A stretch of 64,000 nucleotides of DNA from Haematobia irritans. Taxonomy: Eukaryota; Arthropoda; Insecta; Diptera; Muscidae. Made by a program: the position numbers and the translations under genes. Shown here piece by piece: positions 45,337 through 57,281 of this stretch (positions within the stretch are counted from its first letter, which is position 1; the number at the start of each line of letters is the position of its first letter). Below the pieces are notes generated by a model, which saw only the letters and a list, made by a program, of their open reading frames with translations, was not told the origin of the DNA and did no database searches. The stretch covers positions 94,901,562 through 94,965,561 of the forward strand of contig NC_134397.1 of NCBI RefSeq assembly GCF_050003625.1, read 5' to 3'.

Positions 45337-45834
45337 ACTAATTAATCCAGTAATCTCTTATACATATGATATTTTAACTGTTTTGTTTTTTTACTTCTTC
45401 TTGCTTTAAATTTATTTAATAATTAATTTATTATAAACGCACGAAACTTTTTCAATATATTAAACTTTACAATTTAATTTTAAACATATTTTCATTTTGT
45501 ATTAAAATTTTATAATCTTTTTTATTTTTTACTATAAATTATTATCATGTTTCAGTTTTGCCTTTTTAAACTTATAACGGATATTTTTTAATTAAACTCC
45601 TGTACTTTAATCAAAAGACTTCAATCTTGTTGTACAAGATACCTCTTAATTAAATAACTAAATAAATTGTTTCATTCGTGGAACTTGGTTTTGACCGATT
45701 CTGAGCATTTTTTAAGGCAAGTACCTTGCCACATTAGGAAAAACTGAATCGAATTAAATTAAATAATATTTACAACTTATTTATTTTCTTTCGATTCCAT
45801 ATAATGTCTAGTTTTGTTTAAGACGTTTTATGCT

Positions 45835-46007
45835 CATGTTCGCATATTTTCCAAATTTATATTATTAACATATAGGTATGTCCCAAACATGTTATACTAG
45901 TTTACGAACATTATAAGCTAGAACTTAAAAATAATGTGCTAAAAATTTGAGTTCCAAACATATAATTTTTACAGTGAAACATATGAAAAGCTGTCGTTTT
46001 CATCGTG
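45835..46007 (-). mobile_element. ATATGTTTGG-family fragment (reverse)
   Basis: On the minus strand it reads CACGATGAAAACGACAGC, then tttcatatgtttcac and atatgtttggaactcaaat, matching the 5' parts of 35147 and 62957. It is truncated at its far end. Confidence 0.6.
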
Positions 46008-46570
46008 AAATTAATTATGTCCCCAATGGATGTATTTCAAGTAAAAAACAAAGTACGCATATTAAACATTATAATTATTATCAGCTTTATTTTAAAAAAT
46101 ATTATGCTTAATTAAAAAATAATGAAAAGAGCCTCTTGTTTTAGCTTATATTGATTTCCACCTTAGTACACAAATCACCAAGATTTGTGCAACCCAGCTG
46201 ATTGCAGAAAAATTAAAAACAGACCGTGGAATTCAGGACTCCACATTTTCACGTTCATGTATTTGTCGCGAATAGTGGAAATGGCATTTAAGTGGATATA
46301 CGAAAATTTATCTAGTTTCATTTAATTAAATAGGGTTTAAATAATTCGACCAATTTATGAATTGAATTAATTTTTTTTTATTACACTTAATTATATCCAT
46401 TTTACGGTGATTTAATTTAAGGTCAATTAATTTTAATTCAAGCTCACCTAGATTAATTGATTTGTTTAACTCGACTTACTCTTGTTTAATTGAGATTAAT
46501 TTAGCTTTAGCTTCTACTTCATTTATATACAAGCAAAGATAATCAAAAGAAAATTATAAATGGAATTTAG

Positions 46571-48276
46571 GTAACTACCAGAAGGATATGGCCAATGAGC
46601 CACATCTTCGAAGTTGATTCAAGTTAGATACAAATGTGAAGTCATGCGTTTTCCTTTAATTATAGTGACCTTACTAATATGAATTAAAAATTGAGGAAAC
46701 TGATTTTACACAATATTATGGATACATTTTTTTTTTTCAAAAATAATTGCTTTTATGAAATTACATACGTTTTTATTAAATTTAAGATACTCATGTTTGA
46801 AATTTACCTGCATTTCATTTAAGAACGCTATTTTGAAACGTTGTACTTTTGACGGTTTCCCTCACATGCTATGAGCGCTGCTCGATTTATTTTCAAATTT
46901 ACCTATACATTTGCAATCATTCAATAAGATTCAAATAAGATATTTGCTTATATTATTATTTATTTAAACACCAACTGTGTAAATATCCTATGAACACAAA
47001 TTCAAAAGTACCAAAAAAAAAGAACAGAACAAAAGTTGGACAAGTATTCATACCTCACAGGTACTTCGGTACCTACCTACCTACCTACTGCACAATCAAT
47101 ATTTCTCTAGCCCAATGCGGCATTTTGAAGAGCGAATTTTGTTGGATTGTTTTGTGTCTTTTCATATTTTTGGCAAACATAAGAGGAAAAAATATCGCCC
47201 ACTTTTCTTGCATTGTTTATGCCGCCTCAATATTCATTATTCTTCGTTAGTCTATAGATTTTTGGCAAAATCTCATTCGCTCGCCATGAAATGGTAGAGA
47301 GGAAACTGCAAAAGGGCACATTAATGATGACTATCAAGGTGAATTTAAAATAACTTTCAACAAATATTGGCAATATAATGGGTTTGAGTATGGTAACTCG
47401 AAGAAGAGTTTTCAATGGAGCAATTCTTCCTATTGGAGAATTAAGACAATCGCATAGCCAATATCATGTAAAATTAACTATCGAATGAAAGCCCCGAATT
47501 GAAAATTAATCTTAGCTCGATGAAATTTTTCTACTTTGAGGTTTTATCATATCTCCAATACTAGGTCAAACGATTTTACATTCAAACACATAAATGTGTG
47601 TATGGTGGTAATAAAAAAATTGTCTGTGGTGATGGAAGTAATAGGTGGATGGGCAAAACACCTATTACGATTGAACACTATTACTTTACAAGCATGATGT
47701 AGTGACCATGGTCACACAAACATAGTGATAATCATTAAAAACATGTATAATCACAAAATCCTCAATGTTCCGATATTCTGAATCGCAAATCGCAAGATTT
47801 TATTTTTCTTGTAACGAACAAAAAGAGATAGAGGGTTAAGAATCTATGTTCAAACGAAAATTTTGCGATTCCGAATTTCGGAGCATGGGGGAATATTATT
47901 AGTTTTAAATAATATGATTTGTAGTAAACCTTGCACTCAAAAGAAAAAATATTTTCCTCTGTAACGAAATTGTAGACAAACTGAATTCTCCTTTATAACA
48001 AAGTATTTTCTTTAGGAGCAAATATCTGGAAATTTTGATAATCTTTTCAACGATTGTCTGTAAACTTTGTTTGCTTGCTCTTAAAGAACATTTGTTAGCA
48101 TCAAATGAAAACTTCATTTGTCTATATTTTGATTCTTCGGAAAAGAAAATACTTTTTTCCAGTGTTTCTACCCAGCAAAACCTGGGTAATTATTTGTGCC
48201 ATACTCTAGCAATGCCACAGCCAGTTTTATTATCACCACAGGATGTTTTCAGTTTCCCTATATCAGATTTTCATGA
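46571..48276 (+). repeat. 1,706-bp tandem duplication, unit 1
   Basis: It begins gtaactaccagaaggatatg and runs to the identical start of unit 2. All landmarks and open frames recur exactly 1,706 bp downstream. It carries an accgtacctacctacctac tract and a small CACTC-ended MITE (47934-48164). The 86-codon frame (46990-47250) is not a known protein. Confidence 0.93.
47934..48164 (+). mobile_element. Small MITE, CACTC/CAGTG ends (unit 1)
   Basis: It starts CACTCAAAAGAAAAAATATT and ends AAAATACTTTTTTCCAGTG, inverse-like ends. The interior has tgtagacaaactgaattct and gattgtctgtaaactttgtt as partial mirror arms. A diverged relative may lie at 60925-61135. Confidence 0.55.
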
Positions 48277-49982
48277 GTAACTACCAGAAGGATATGGCCA
48301 ATGAGCCACATCTTCGAAGTTGATTCAAGTTAGATACAAATGTGAAGTCATGCGTTTTCCTTTAATTATAGTGACCTTACTAATATGAATTAAAAATTGA
48401 GGAAACTGATTTTACACAATATTATGGATACATTTTTTTTTTTCAAAAATAATTGCTTTTATGAAATTACATACGTTTTTATTAAATTTAAGATACTCAT
48501 GTTTGAAATTTACCTGCATTTCATTTAAGAACGCTATTTTGAAACGTTGTACTTTTGACGGTTTCCCTCACATGCTATGAGCGCTGCTCGATTTATTTTC
48601 AAATTTACCTATACATTTGCAATCATTCAATAAGATTCAAATAAGATATTTGCTTATATTATTATTTATTTAAACACCAACTGTGTAAATATCCTATGAA
48701 CACAAATTCAAAAGTACCAAAAAAAAAGAACAGAACAAAAGTTGGACAAGTATTCATACCTCACAGGTACTTCGGTACCTACCTACCTACCTACTGCACA
48801 ATCAATATTTCTCTAGCCCAATGCGGCATTTTGAAGAGCGAATTTTGTTGGATTGTTTTGTGTCTTTTCATATTTTTGGCAAACATAAGAGGAAAAAATA
48901 TCGCCCACTTTTCTTGCATTGTTTATGCCGCCTCAATATTCATTATTCTTCGTTAGTCTATAGATTTTTGGCAAAATCTCATTCGCTCGCCATGAAATGG
49001 TAGAGAGGAAACTGCAAAAGGGCACATTAATGATGACTATCAAGGTGAATTTAAAATAACTTTCAACAAATATTGGCAATATAATGGGTTTGAGTATGGT
49101 AACTCGAAGAAGAGTTTTCAATGGAGCAATTCTTCCTATTGGAGAATTAAGACAATCGCATAGCCAATATCATGTAAAATTAACTATCGAATGAAAGCCC
49201 CGAATTGAAAATTAATCTTAGCTCGATGAAATTTTTCTACTTTGAGGTTTTATCATATCTCCAATACTAGGTCAAACGATTTTACATTCAAACACATAAA
49301 TGTGTGTATGGTGGTAATAAAAAAATTGTCTGTGGTGATGGAAGTAATAGGTGGATGGGCAAAACACCTATTACGATTGAACACTATTACTTTACAAGCA
49401 TGATGTAGTGACCATGGTCACACAAACATAGTGATAATCATTAAAAACATGTATAATCACAAAATCCTCAATGTTCCGATATTCTGAATCGCAAATCGCA
49501 AGATTTTATTTTTCTTGTAACGAACAAAAAGAGATAGAGGGTTAAGAATCTATGTTCAAACGAAAATTTTGCGATTCCGAATTTCGGAGCATGGGGGAAT
49601 ATTATTAGTTTTAAATAATATGATTTGTAGTAAACCTTGCACTCAAAAGAAAAAATATTTTCCTCTGTAACGAAATTGTAGACAAACTGAATTCTCCTTT
49701 ATAACAAAGTATTTTCTTTAGGAGCAAATATCTGGAAATTTTGATAATCTTTTCAACGATTGTCTGTAAACTTTGTTTGCTTGCTCTTAAAGAACATTTG
49801 TTAGCATCAAATGAAAACTTCATTTGTCTATATTTTGATTCTTCGGAAAAGAAAATACTTTTTTCCAGTGTTTCTACCCAGCAAAACCTGGGTAATTATT
49901 TGTGCCATACTCTAGCAATGCCACAGCCAGTTTTATTATCACCACAGGATGTTTTCAGTTTCCCTATATCAGATTTTCATGA
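48277..49982 (+). repeat. 1,706-bp tandem duplication, unit 2
   Basis: It appears identical to unit 1 wherever I compared it. The junction reads catgagtaactacc. The original right edge reads catgagtactacc and the original left edge ttaggtaactacc, so the units join at a shared GTA (3-bp microhomology). A hAT MITE begins 8 bp beyond its end. Confidence 0.93.
49640..49870 (+). mobile_element. Small MITE, CACTC/CAGTG ends (unit 2)
   Basis: Second copy of the 47934-48164 element, carried along in the tandem duplication and not independently inserted. Confidence 0.55.
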
Positions 49983-49990
49983 GTACTACC

Positions 49991-50487
49991 TAGGGATGCC
50001 AGACGTGCTCTTTTAAAGAGCACATGTGTTCTTAGTGCTCTATATTTTTTTTTGTGCTCTTCGTATGCATCACAACAAATATTACTCCAACGCGATTCAA
50101 TAAATGGTAAAAGTAAACTGAACATATGTAAGTGTCACACTGCGAGATTTTCTTATGGCGTTATTTTCTAATTAAATAGTGTTTTACTTTATAAATCAGA
50201 GTCGAAGAAGAGCACGCCGATGTTGCTTCTTCACTTTGTACTCTGTTCTGAATGCAAACAAACTTCTTTCAATAACATTTTTCACAAAAACACCAAACAA
50301 ATGACTTACAAAGTATTGGAAGAAAATTAGCTTGAGTTGAAATTGGTTTATTTTATGTGTATGTTATGAACATTTTTTATATTTAAATGAATTATTATGG
50401 AGTTAAATGTTTTTATTTTATTTGAAAAAGTGTGCTCTATTTTTTTCATATGTGCTCTTTTTGCCTCTTCAAAATCTGGCATCCCTA
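49991..50487 (+). mobile_element. hAT-type MITE, 8-bp duplication GTACTACC
   Basis: The ends TAGGGATGCCAGA and TCTGGCATCCCTA are a perfect 13-bp inverted pair, and the perfect 8-bp repeat GTACTACC lies outside them (49983-49990, 50488-50495). Subterminal gtgctctt/aagagcac words recur, including cgtgctcttttaaagagcac. It is 497 bp and non-coding. TAGGGATGCCA ends with 8-bp duplications are typical of hAT. Confidence 0.92.
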
Positions 50488-51079
50488 GTACTACCACCTA
50501 TCTATTTATTTATTTCTGGCAAACTATACTATGTACTCATATCTCGCCCATGCTTACAATTTCGCTCTTGGTAAGTACTTCCCCATGCCCTTTCAAATGT
50601 AAGCAATATTTCTAGTCAATAGTAATTGCTAATCAATTTTTACCATCAAGATTATTTGGTAATGAAAATTTTTGCTGGATATTTCAAAACTCTTGAATTA
50701 AAAATAAAAAAAAAATTCTTAAATGAAACCCGAAAAACTAAAGCAGGTTTATATCAATGGAACCATTACTATGCTAAAAAATGACATCTGACATATGGAA
50801 AGGCTACACGCAAAAAAATAATTCTTTCCTCGCTGTAAGGAAGTGTATTTGGAAGAAAAGTATATACTTTTTGCGATAAACGTTTATTCTTTTCCAGGAT
50901 GTAAAAACAATTTCATAAAGACTAACTCAAAAAAAAAAACATTGTTTTCTTGCTAATTGCATTTTCCCTCACAACTTTCTCACATCCACGAGGTTTTTTA
51001 GTTCTTAACACCTTTTCCTGTAATACCAACAATTTAGAAGAAATTATATGATTTTATATATTTTTAAAATTTTTTTACC

Positions 51080-51153
51080 TTTCGTCTGGACGGAGAATCG
51101 AACCGCGGACCATGCACTTTGCAAGCCAACACACTAACCACTGAGCTATGTAT
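51080..51153 (-). repeat. tRNA-like SINE head (copy 2, minus)
   Basis: Minus strand TAGCTCAGTGGTTAGTG and GGTTCGATTCTCC, as at 3160-3234. The loop has CTTGCAA here in place of CTTACAA. Poor stem pairing argues against a functional tRNA. Confidence 0.62.
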
Positions 51154-51160
51154 CTTAGTT

Positions 51161-51234
51161 TGGCACCGTGGAGCAGTGGTTGCTACGTCCGACTTGCATG
51201 CCAAGGGTCGTGGGTTCGATCCCTGCTTCGACCA
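51161..51234 (+). repeat. tRNA-like SINE head (copy 2, plus)
   Basis: It has GTGGAGCAGTGGTTGC and GTGGGTTCGATCCC, ends CTTCGACCA and is followed by T-runs. It is nearly identical to 3346-3418 (one change, cgcccgac to cgtccgac). Confidence 0.64.
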
Positions 51235-51823
51235 AAGTTTTTTTTGTTTTTTTTTTTTTTTGTACATATATTCCAGATATGTTCGGAAGATTCCGAAAAA
51301 AATGTTCAACATTACATTGTACTATATTAAATTTTGAACTGTAAAATGTGTCTTATTAAAGACCTAAAGTCAGAAAAGAACAGTGTTTGATATAAACGAA
51401 ATGGACTGTGTTGTTGTTTCAAAAATAACTTTTTTTTATTGAAAAAATAAAAATTTTGTAAGAAACGAATTTTTTTGGTGATAAAAGTTTAAAAATTTCG
51501 AAGCAATTCAAAAAACTTTAACAAAAGAAAAACGTTTTCGGTACACGTTTTCCAAACGTTTTTTTTTTCTTTGCGTGTATGTAAAAGGCATTGATTCTGC
51601 AATGATTTTACGGCTTCGGTGACTTGGTTGTATAAGGCTCTGTGTTATGACATCAGCAAACTCAAGTTCACACAACTAATAAAAATAAGTGAAATGGGAG
51701 TATATATTTTTAAGTCATCCTGACTCTTTTTTATCAGGCCTCACAACTGCAAAATAAGGACTTCAATCACTCCATTTTATGCCGATGGTTGGACGCTTTA
51801 TAAAATTTTATACGAAGTATATG

Positions 51824-52804
51824 CACTGAAAAAAATATTTACGTGATATTAACGATTACGCAACCTAAATTTAAGGATGCTAAATTTACAAAATAGTAAG
51901 GACAAATTTCTTCAAAATAATGAAATTTTAATTAAAATAAAGTTTATAATCTTTGTTTCCAAAATTTTTTTCATTACATTTAGGACACAAATTTTGTAAA
52001 TTTGCGTCCCTCCGTTAAAGTCGCATGTCTTTGTACTAAGGCTAATTTTCCTTAAAGTAAAGAAACACATTTTTGATTTAAAGAAATTGTCATTAAATTA
52101 ACTGAAATATTGAAACTTTAGATTTAAGATAAAAACGCTTCAAATATAGGCTAAGACTTTTTTTTTTTTTTTTTTTTTATTATTTTCATCTATGGATTAA
52201 ACCCTTACAGACTAACAGTAATATATTACATTATATACATATTGTTTGTTAATATATCAAGTATTTAATAATAATGTTATCTTTTTCTTTACATTGTATT
52301 TCTCTTCTGACAAATCAAGATAATAATAAAATTTATTGAATTCTTTACAAAGACGGCGAAGTGGATCGTTGTTTTCAAAGTTCGTTCGAAAGTATTCAAT
52401 GTGGAGCAGTTCAAAGTTGCGGGTAGGTCTAAAGGGTACATTGAATGATATGCTGTTAATAAGGAAGTAAGACTTATTTTGAGGATTTAGCATCTTTTGT
52501 TTAAATTTTTTTTTGGAATTAAGAAAACATTTTCTACTTTGAAGTATCCGTTATAATTGGGATTTTTAAACTGGCATTTGTTTGTACGTGAGTACCATTA
52601 TTAATAAACCGCGAAAAGAGAATGAAAATTTGATAGATGAGATGTGTAACCTAATTTTAATTTTATTGGTCCTAGATTTAAAGCCAGATATGTCGCTAAA
52701 AAATTCTTTATTTTAAAGAAGCCGCATCTTTGGCTCGGAATCAATGCCAAAATCGTTAAGGGAAGGTCAAAATCTTTGGATCCAAGTAAACTCTTTTTTG
52801 AGTG
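51824..52804 (+). mobile_element. MITE family M3, TG-flanked copy with nested LINE tail
   Basis: It starts CACTGAAAAAAATATTTACG and ends AAGTAAACTCTTTTTTGAGTG (last 20 bases used), with TG on both sides (51822-51823, 52805-52806). Without the insertion at 52160-52467 and its extra target copy, it is about 665 bp and the most complete M3 here. Confidence 0.85.
52160..52467 (-). mobile_element. 5'-truncated LINE tail with poly-A and target duplication
   Basis: The minus strand ends in a long A-run (plus-strand T-run at about 52160-52179) and is flanked by TAAGACTT on both sides (52152-52159, 52468-52475). The minus-strand coding end reads V-P-F-R-P-T-R-N-F, then N-D-P-L-R-R-L-C-K-E-F-N-K, and stops at 52257-52259. 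The short F-R-x-T ... L-x-x-x-C-x-x-F-N block resembles C-termini of Jockey-like LINEs (inference). It interrupts M3. Confidence 0.78.
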
Positions 52805-52871
52805 TGGCGAACGGCGCATAACTCATTGCCCCTTGCGACACTGGTTAGAATGACCTAGGTAGGTCCCACTT

Positions 52872-53068
52872 AGTGCTGTCAATTTGGTTTTTAGTTCCCG
52901 CTAGATCTGGGGGGAAAATTAATTTAATTTTAATCTTTTTTTTTTCGAACTGCCAGTATAAGGTTTTCCACATATAATAATTTCGTCGTGACTTTCGGTA
53001 CAACAAATATTTAGCGTTTTTGGCCTTTTCTAGATTTGTTTTATTGTGAAACAATTCTGACAACGCTG
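52872..53068 (+). mobile_element. Possible small hAT-like element
   Basis: Left TAGTGCTGTCAATTTGG and right CAATTCTGACAACGCTGG are roughly inverted (AGYGYTGTCA core). No good 8-bp duplication is visible, so this is tentative. Confidence 0.35.
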
Positions 53069-53069
53069 G

Positions 53070-54600
53070 CATCGACCCACATCAATTACATATATTCGAA
53101 GAAACCAGTGAACAGAAAATCTAAAACCACATTTCCACGAAGCATCCTTATATACCCAATATAAACTTCACAATATGGCTTGGTCGCACCCATAAAAAAC
53201 GTTTAGAGGCATTTAGGTGTGGGCAACACCTCTATATAAATATGCAGGGCCAATTCGTTTACATGTGCTGCCTCAAAAACATGAATATTTTCAAATTATG
53301 AGTATATGACACTTGTGTATGCGTGTGTATATTGCAGCAATTGTCAAGATAGAAACAGACCCAATGTCTATGTGTCTGACTCTATGACGAATAGACCTAC
53401 ATACAGGACTATATGGAGGATGTCTATGTGAATATTGAGAATTATGTGAAAAAAAAATTGTTTTGCCATTTGGCTAATTTTCTTTCAGCTGAGAAGTTAA
53501 TATACTCACATACGAGTATATCAATCTACTTGTGTGTGTGTGTGCAAAAACAAAGTGGCAAAGCTTCTGAGAGTTCGTTATAGCAAGTTCTCCCCATTCG
53601 CCCGTATTGTCGATGGCGATGTATGAGATCAGGCAAAAATTAGGTCAGCAAACCAATTTTACCAATGTTTTGCCTTTGCTTGTCAACACAGGGATGGCTG
53701 TGCATAAATAACATATATGTACCTGTGGAGGCGAATTGAAGAGTAGATAAGAGGATCATAGTGAATTTTTCTACAATATGTTACAATAGGATAATCTGAT
53801 GAGGATTTCATACCATTGTCTATCAAGCAGAGTTGAACAAAATGTAATGCCAGAACACTACAACTGGTGTTGTATGGTTAAAGTCGTTATTTAAGAGTAA
53901 ATAAAGCCCAGGTCAGGACTGTCTAATGAAGCAAAAAAAAAACTTAAAAAGATCACCATCATTTCGTTTCGCAGAAAATAAATTGTTTTTTTGGTTTTAA
54001 TATTTTTCATTTATTTGCTTACGGAAAATGAAACACAAAACATATGTGAAGGGGGTCAAAAGTGTCACTGTAAAAGGTGTTGCATGCCACCAGCATCGAT
54101 GCCACTGCCCATAATTTGCGTAATGGCAAAAACAAAAAACTGCATTTTTCAAATTAGCTGACAACTGTGCAGCTCTGTCATAGTTTTCACGTTTATGCTT
54201 TTGTCTACACTCGATTTCCTTTCTACTTAATGTTGTTATTGTTGTTTTCCTAACCTACTCAAAAGCAAGTGTGCGTGTGTGTATGTGTGTGCAAATGTGT
54301 AATGTATGCTAATAAATTATTTTAATTTGCCTGAGGTTGCACAGCAGCCAAGCGCCAATTACATCACACATCACATTTGAGGCGTTTCATCAAAAGTGAC
54401 GTTTCCGAACATAATCTAAATCTTAGCTGTGTACATTTCAATCTCAATAGGATTGATTAATTAATTAATTATTGTTATACTTCGTATGCATTTACATACT
54501 TAAGTGGTACATACACAAAAAAATGATTTTAAAGCAATGAATTTTTCAAATTTCATTTCATATTGCAAGTAAGTACATAGAAAAAAATATATTTTTGTTT
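53070..54600. other. No gene recognised
   Basis: Repeat-poor AT-rich DNA with GT tracts near 53532 and 54272. No coding frame is supported. Confidence 0.45.
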
Positions 54601-54690
54601 TCAATCACAAAATTAACTGATGCAATTCAAATTTAATTGAAATTATTCCAATCACGATAATGACCACATCAATCACCAACATAGATTAAA
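54530..54690. mobile_element. tcaattaa-family fragment
   Basis: acacaaaaaaatgatttt, caatcacaaaattaactgat and tcacgataatgaccacatca match the left edge of the large copy at 7640. It ends where the subfamily A element begins. Confidence 0.5.
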
Positions 54691-56398
54691 ACAAGTATAT
54701 ACAGCACTAAGTTCGGCCGGGCCGAATCTTAAATACCCACCACCATGAACCAAATATTAGGGTTTCCTTTGAAATTTCAGGAGGGCTTGAGGACTTGAGG
54801 ACACTTCCCGAAGATAAATTTAAAGATTTCACCTATGAGGACTATATCAGATTCTGGATTTATAAGAACCATTTTTGTTTGAGTTTTAGAGGAATCATTA
54901 ACATCTCTTGTAAGTGTGCAAGAAAATTATAAAATAACGTCTTGATTTGAAATCTTAAATCTGTAGAAGTAAAATCTGGAAATTTTACATTGAGTTTCAA
55001 GCAATTTTCATGATCAGTGCGCCTTCTACAACTTCAAGAAGTGAAGTCGGTCTATATGGAGACATTACCAAATGGACCGATAAAAACTTAATCCGATACA
55101 CCAGAAAATACCAGAATATTTACAATTTCAGGCAAATCAGATAAAAACTACGGTTTTTAGAAATCGGGAGATCGTTCTTATGGGGGCTATACTAAAATAT
55201 GGACCGATACTCACCGTTTTCGGCACACCTCTTTATGACCCGAAAATACCACTAAATTTCCAATTTCAGGCAAATAGGATAAAAACTTCGGATTCTAGAA
55301 GCCCAAGAAGTAAAATCGGGAAATCGGTCTATATGGGGGCTATACCAAACCACGGACCGATACTCACAATTTTTGGCACACGTATTTGTGGTCCTACAAT
55401 ACCTCTAGATTTCCAATTTCAGGTAAATTGAATAAAAACTGCGGTTTCTATAAGCCCAAGAAGTAAAATCGGGAGATCGGTCTATATGGGGACTATACCA
55501 AAATATGGACCGATACTCACAATTTTTGGCACACGTATTTGTGGCCCTACAATACCTCTAGATTTCCAATTTCAGGTAAATTGAAAAAAAAAAACTGCGG
55601 TTTCTATAAGCCCAAGAAGTAAAATCGGGAGATCGGTCTATATGGGGACTATACCAAAATATGGACCGATACTCACAATTTTTGGCACGCGTATTTGTGG
55701 TCCTACAATACCTCTAGATTTCCAATTTTAGACAATTTGGATAAAAACTACGGTTTCTATAAGCCCAAGACCCCAAATCGGGAGCTCGTTTTATATGGGG
55801 ACCATACCAAAACATGGATCGATACTCACAATTTTTGACGCACGTATTTGTGGTCCTACAATACCTCTAGATTTCCAATTTCAGGTGAATTGAAAAAAAA
55901 AACTGCGGTTTCTATAAGCCCAAGAAATAAAATCGGGAGATCGGTCTATATGGGGGCTATACCAAAACATGGACCGATACTCACCATTTTTGGCACACCT
56001 CTTTATGGTCATAAAATACCTCTAGATTTCAAATTTCAGGCAAATTGGATGAAAACTACGATTTCTATAAGCCCAAGACCCCAAATCGGGAGGTAGGTTT
56101 ATATGGGGACTATATCAAAACCTGGACCGATATAGCCCATCTTCGAACTTGACCTGCCTGCAGACAAAAGACGGGTTTGTGCAAAATTTCAGCACGATTG
56201 CTTCATTATTGAAGACTGTAGCGTGATTACAACAGACAGACAGACGGACAAACGGACATCGTTATATCGTCTTAGAATTTCTCCCTGATCAAGAATATAT
56301 ATACTTTATATAGTCGGAAATCGACATTTCGATGTGTTACAAACGGAATGACAAACTTATTATACCCCCGTCACCATTCTATGGTGGTGGGTATAAAA
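54691..56398 (+). mobile_element. Hairpin-ended element, subfamily A, uninterrupted reference copy
   Basis: It starts acaagtatatacagcactaa, then gttcggccgggccgaatctt and aaatacccaccaccat. The middle has about seven monomers of roughly 130 bp (tatgggg(a/g)ctataccaaa, aatttccaatttcagg). It ends cagacagacagacggacaaa, then cttattataccc and the hairpin caccattctatggtg within a gggtataaa end. The 5' taaatacccaccaccat and the 3' atggtggtgggtataaa are also inverse to each other, so the ends are inverted repeats. No conserved protein; frames here are repeat translation. Confidence 0.82.
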
Positions 56399-56399
56399 A

Positions 56400-57050
56400 C
56401 GAATGAGTTAATAAGTTATTGTGTGTGACTGATTGTTGACTTGGTCAAGTAGTTAATTGAACCAAATAAAATTTTAAAAAATTTTAAAAAAAAATTCTCA
56501 AACCTCTATGTGTTGTACACTTTCAGTTTGCCAATACGATATCGTGAATTTTTATCTCAATATCGTACGAGACACCTGGATGAGGCTTATCAAGGCAATC
56601 GCATCTTCAAATTTGGATAAGCAACTTTTCAAGATTTTTAAAGTCAGGCGCAAATTTATATTTGAATACCTTGGAGTGGACAAATTTTGACCAATCTTTT
56701 GAGGTGGAAAACAAACAGTAAGCACTTTTTTCATTTCTAGCAAAATACAGAAATCAACACATTCCATAAACCAAAAAAACTCTCTCGATTTCAAATATCA
56801 AAATATGTTAGTTTGGTTTGTTTTAGGGTGGTTACACAAAAATGTATATCAGAAAATTTAGATTTACAAACGGTAGAAACAATTTACTAGTGTTTCCAAG
56901 ATGTTTTGCATCTTCAAAATTATAAAATTTGTTTCGCATTCTTTACAATGCGCCAAACGATTTCTAGTGATCGCTAAAAATTCAAACTCGATTTTTAGAA
57001 TTTTTAAAGTTATTTTATATCCACAGGTAAAAATTTTGTTTAAATTCCTT
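56400..57050. other. No gene recognised
   Basis: A 60-codon plus frame (56508-56690) and an overlapping 80-codon minus frame exist, but neither has a known domain. Confidence 0.4.
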
Positions 57051-57054
57051 AAAG

Positions 57055-57279
57055 CACAGAAATAATATCAATTGCCAAAGTAAATTAAAACATCACTGGT
57101 CCAATTAAAAATATTTTTAATTAATTTTTAATTGCTTTTATAAATTAAATAAATTCTAAATTTTGGAAAAAGTAGTCTATTCCAAATCCACGAAAAAGAA
57201 AATCTGTTTTTTTTTTCAAAATTTTATTTCGTTTAATTTTCCCTTTAGAACTTTTGCTTTAGTATTTTTTTTCTGCGTG
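57055..57279. mobile_element. Small tcaattaa-like MITE
   Basis: It runs from CACAGAAATAATATCAATTG to TTTTTTTTCTGCGTG followed by TA, with tttttaattaatttttaatt inside. The ends are inverse-like. The left TA is missing. Confidence 0.45.
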
Positions 57280-57281
57280 TA

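Larger units (their letters stand above)
50807..51577 (+). mobile_element. Composite MITE with two tRNA-like modules, copy 2
   Basis: The ends CACGCAAAAAAATAATTC and TTTCTTTGCGTG are flanked by TA (50805-50806, 51578-51579). The layout is the same as 2843-3749 but it lacks the ~115-bp segment between the tRNA-like modules and about 60 bp near the left end. Confidence 0.82.

Noticed and set aside
46990..47250. 86-codon ORF conserved in two places (also 48696-48956)
   Set aside because: Its repetition is fully explained by the 1,706-bp tandem duplication, so identity is not evidence of selection.
55180..56096. Series of ORFs with similar G-P-I-L-T-I-F-G-T peptides
   Set aside because: They are the translation of ~130-bp monomers of the subfamily A element, with stops and shifts between monomers.
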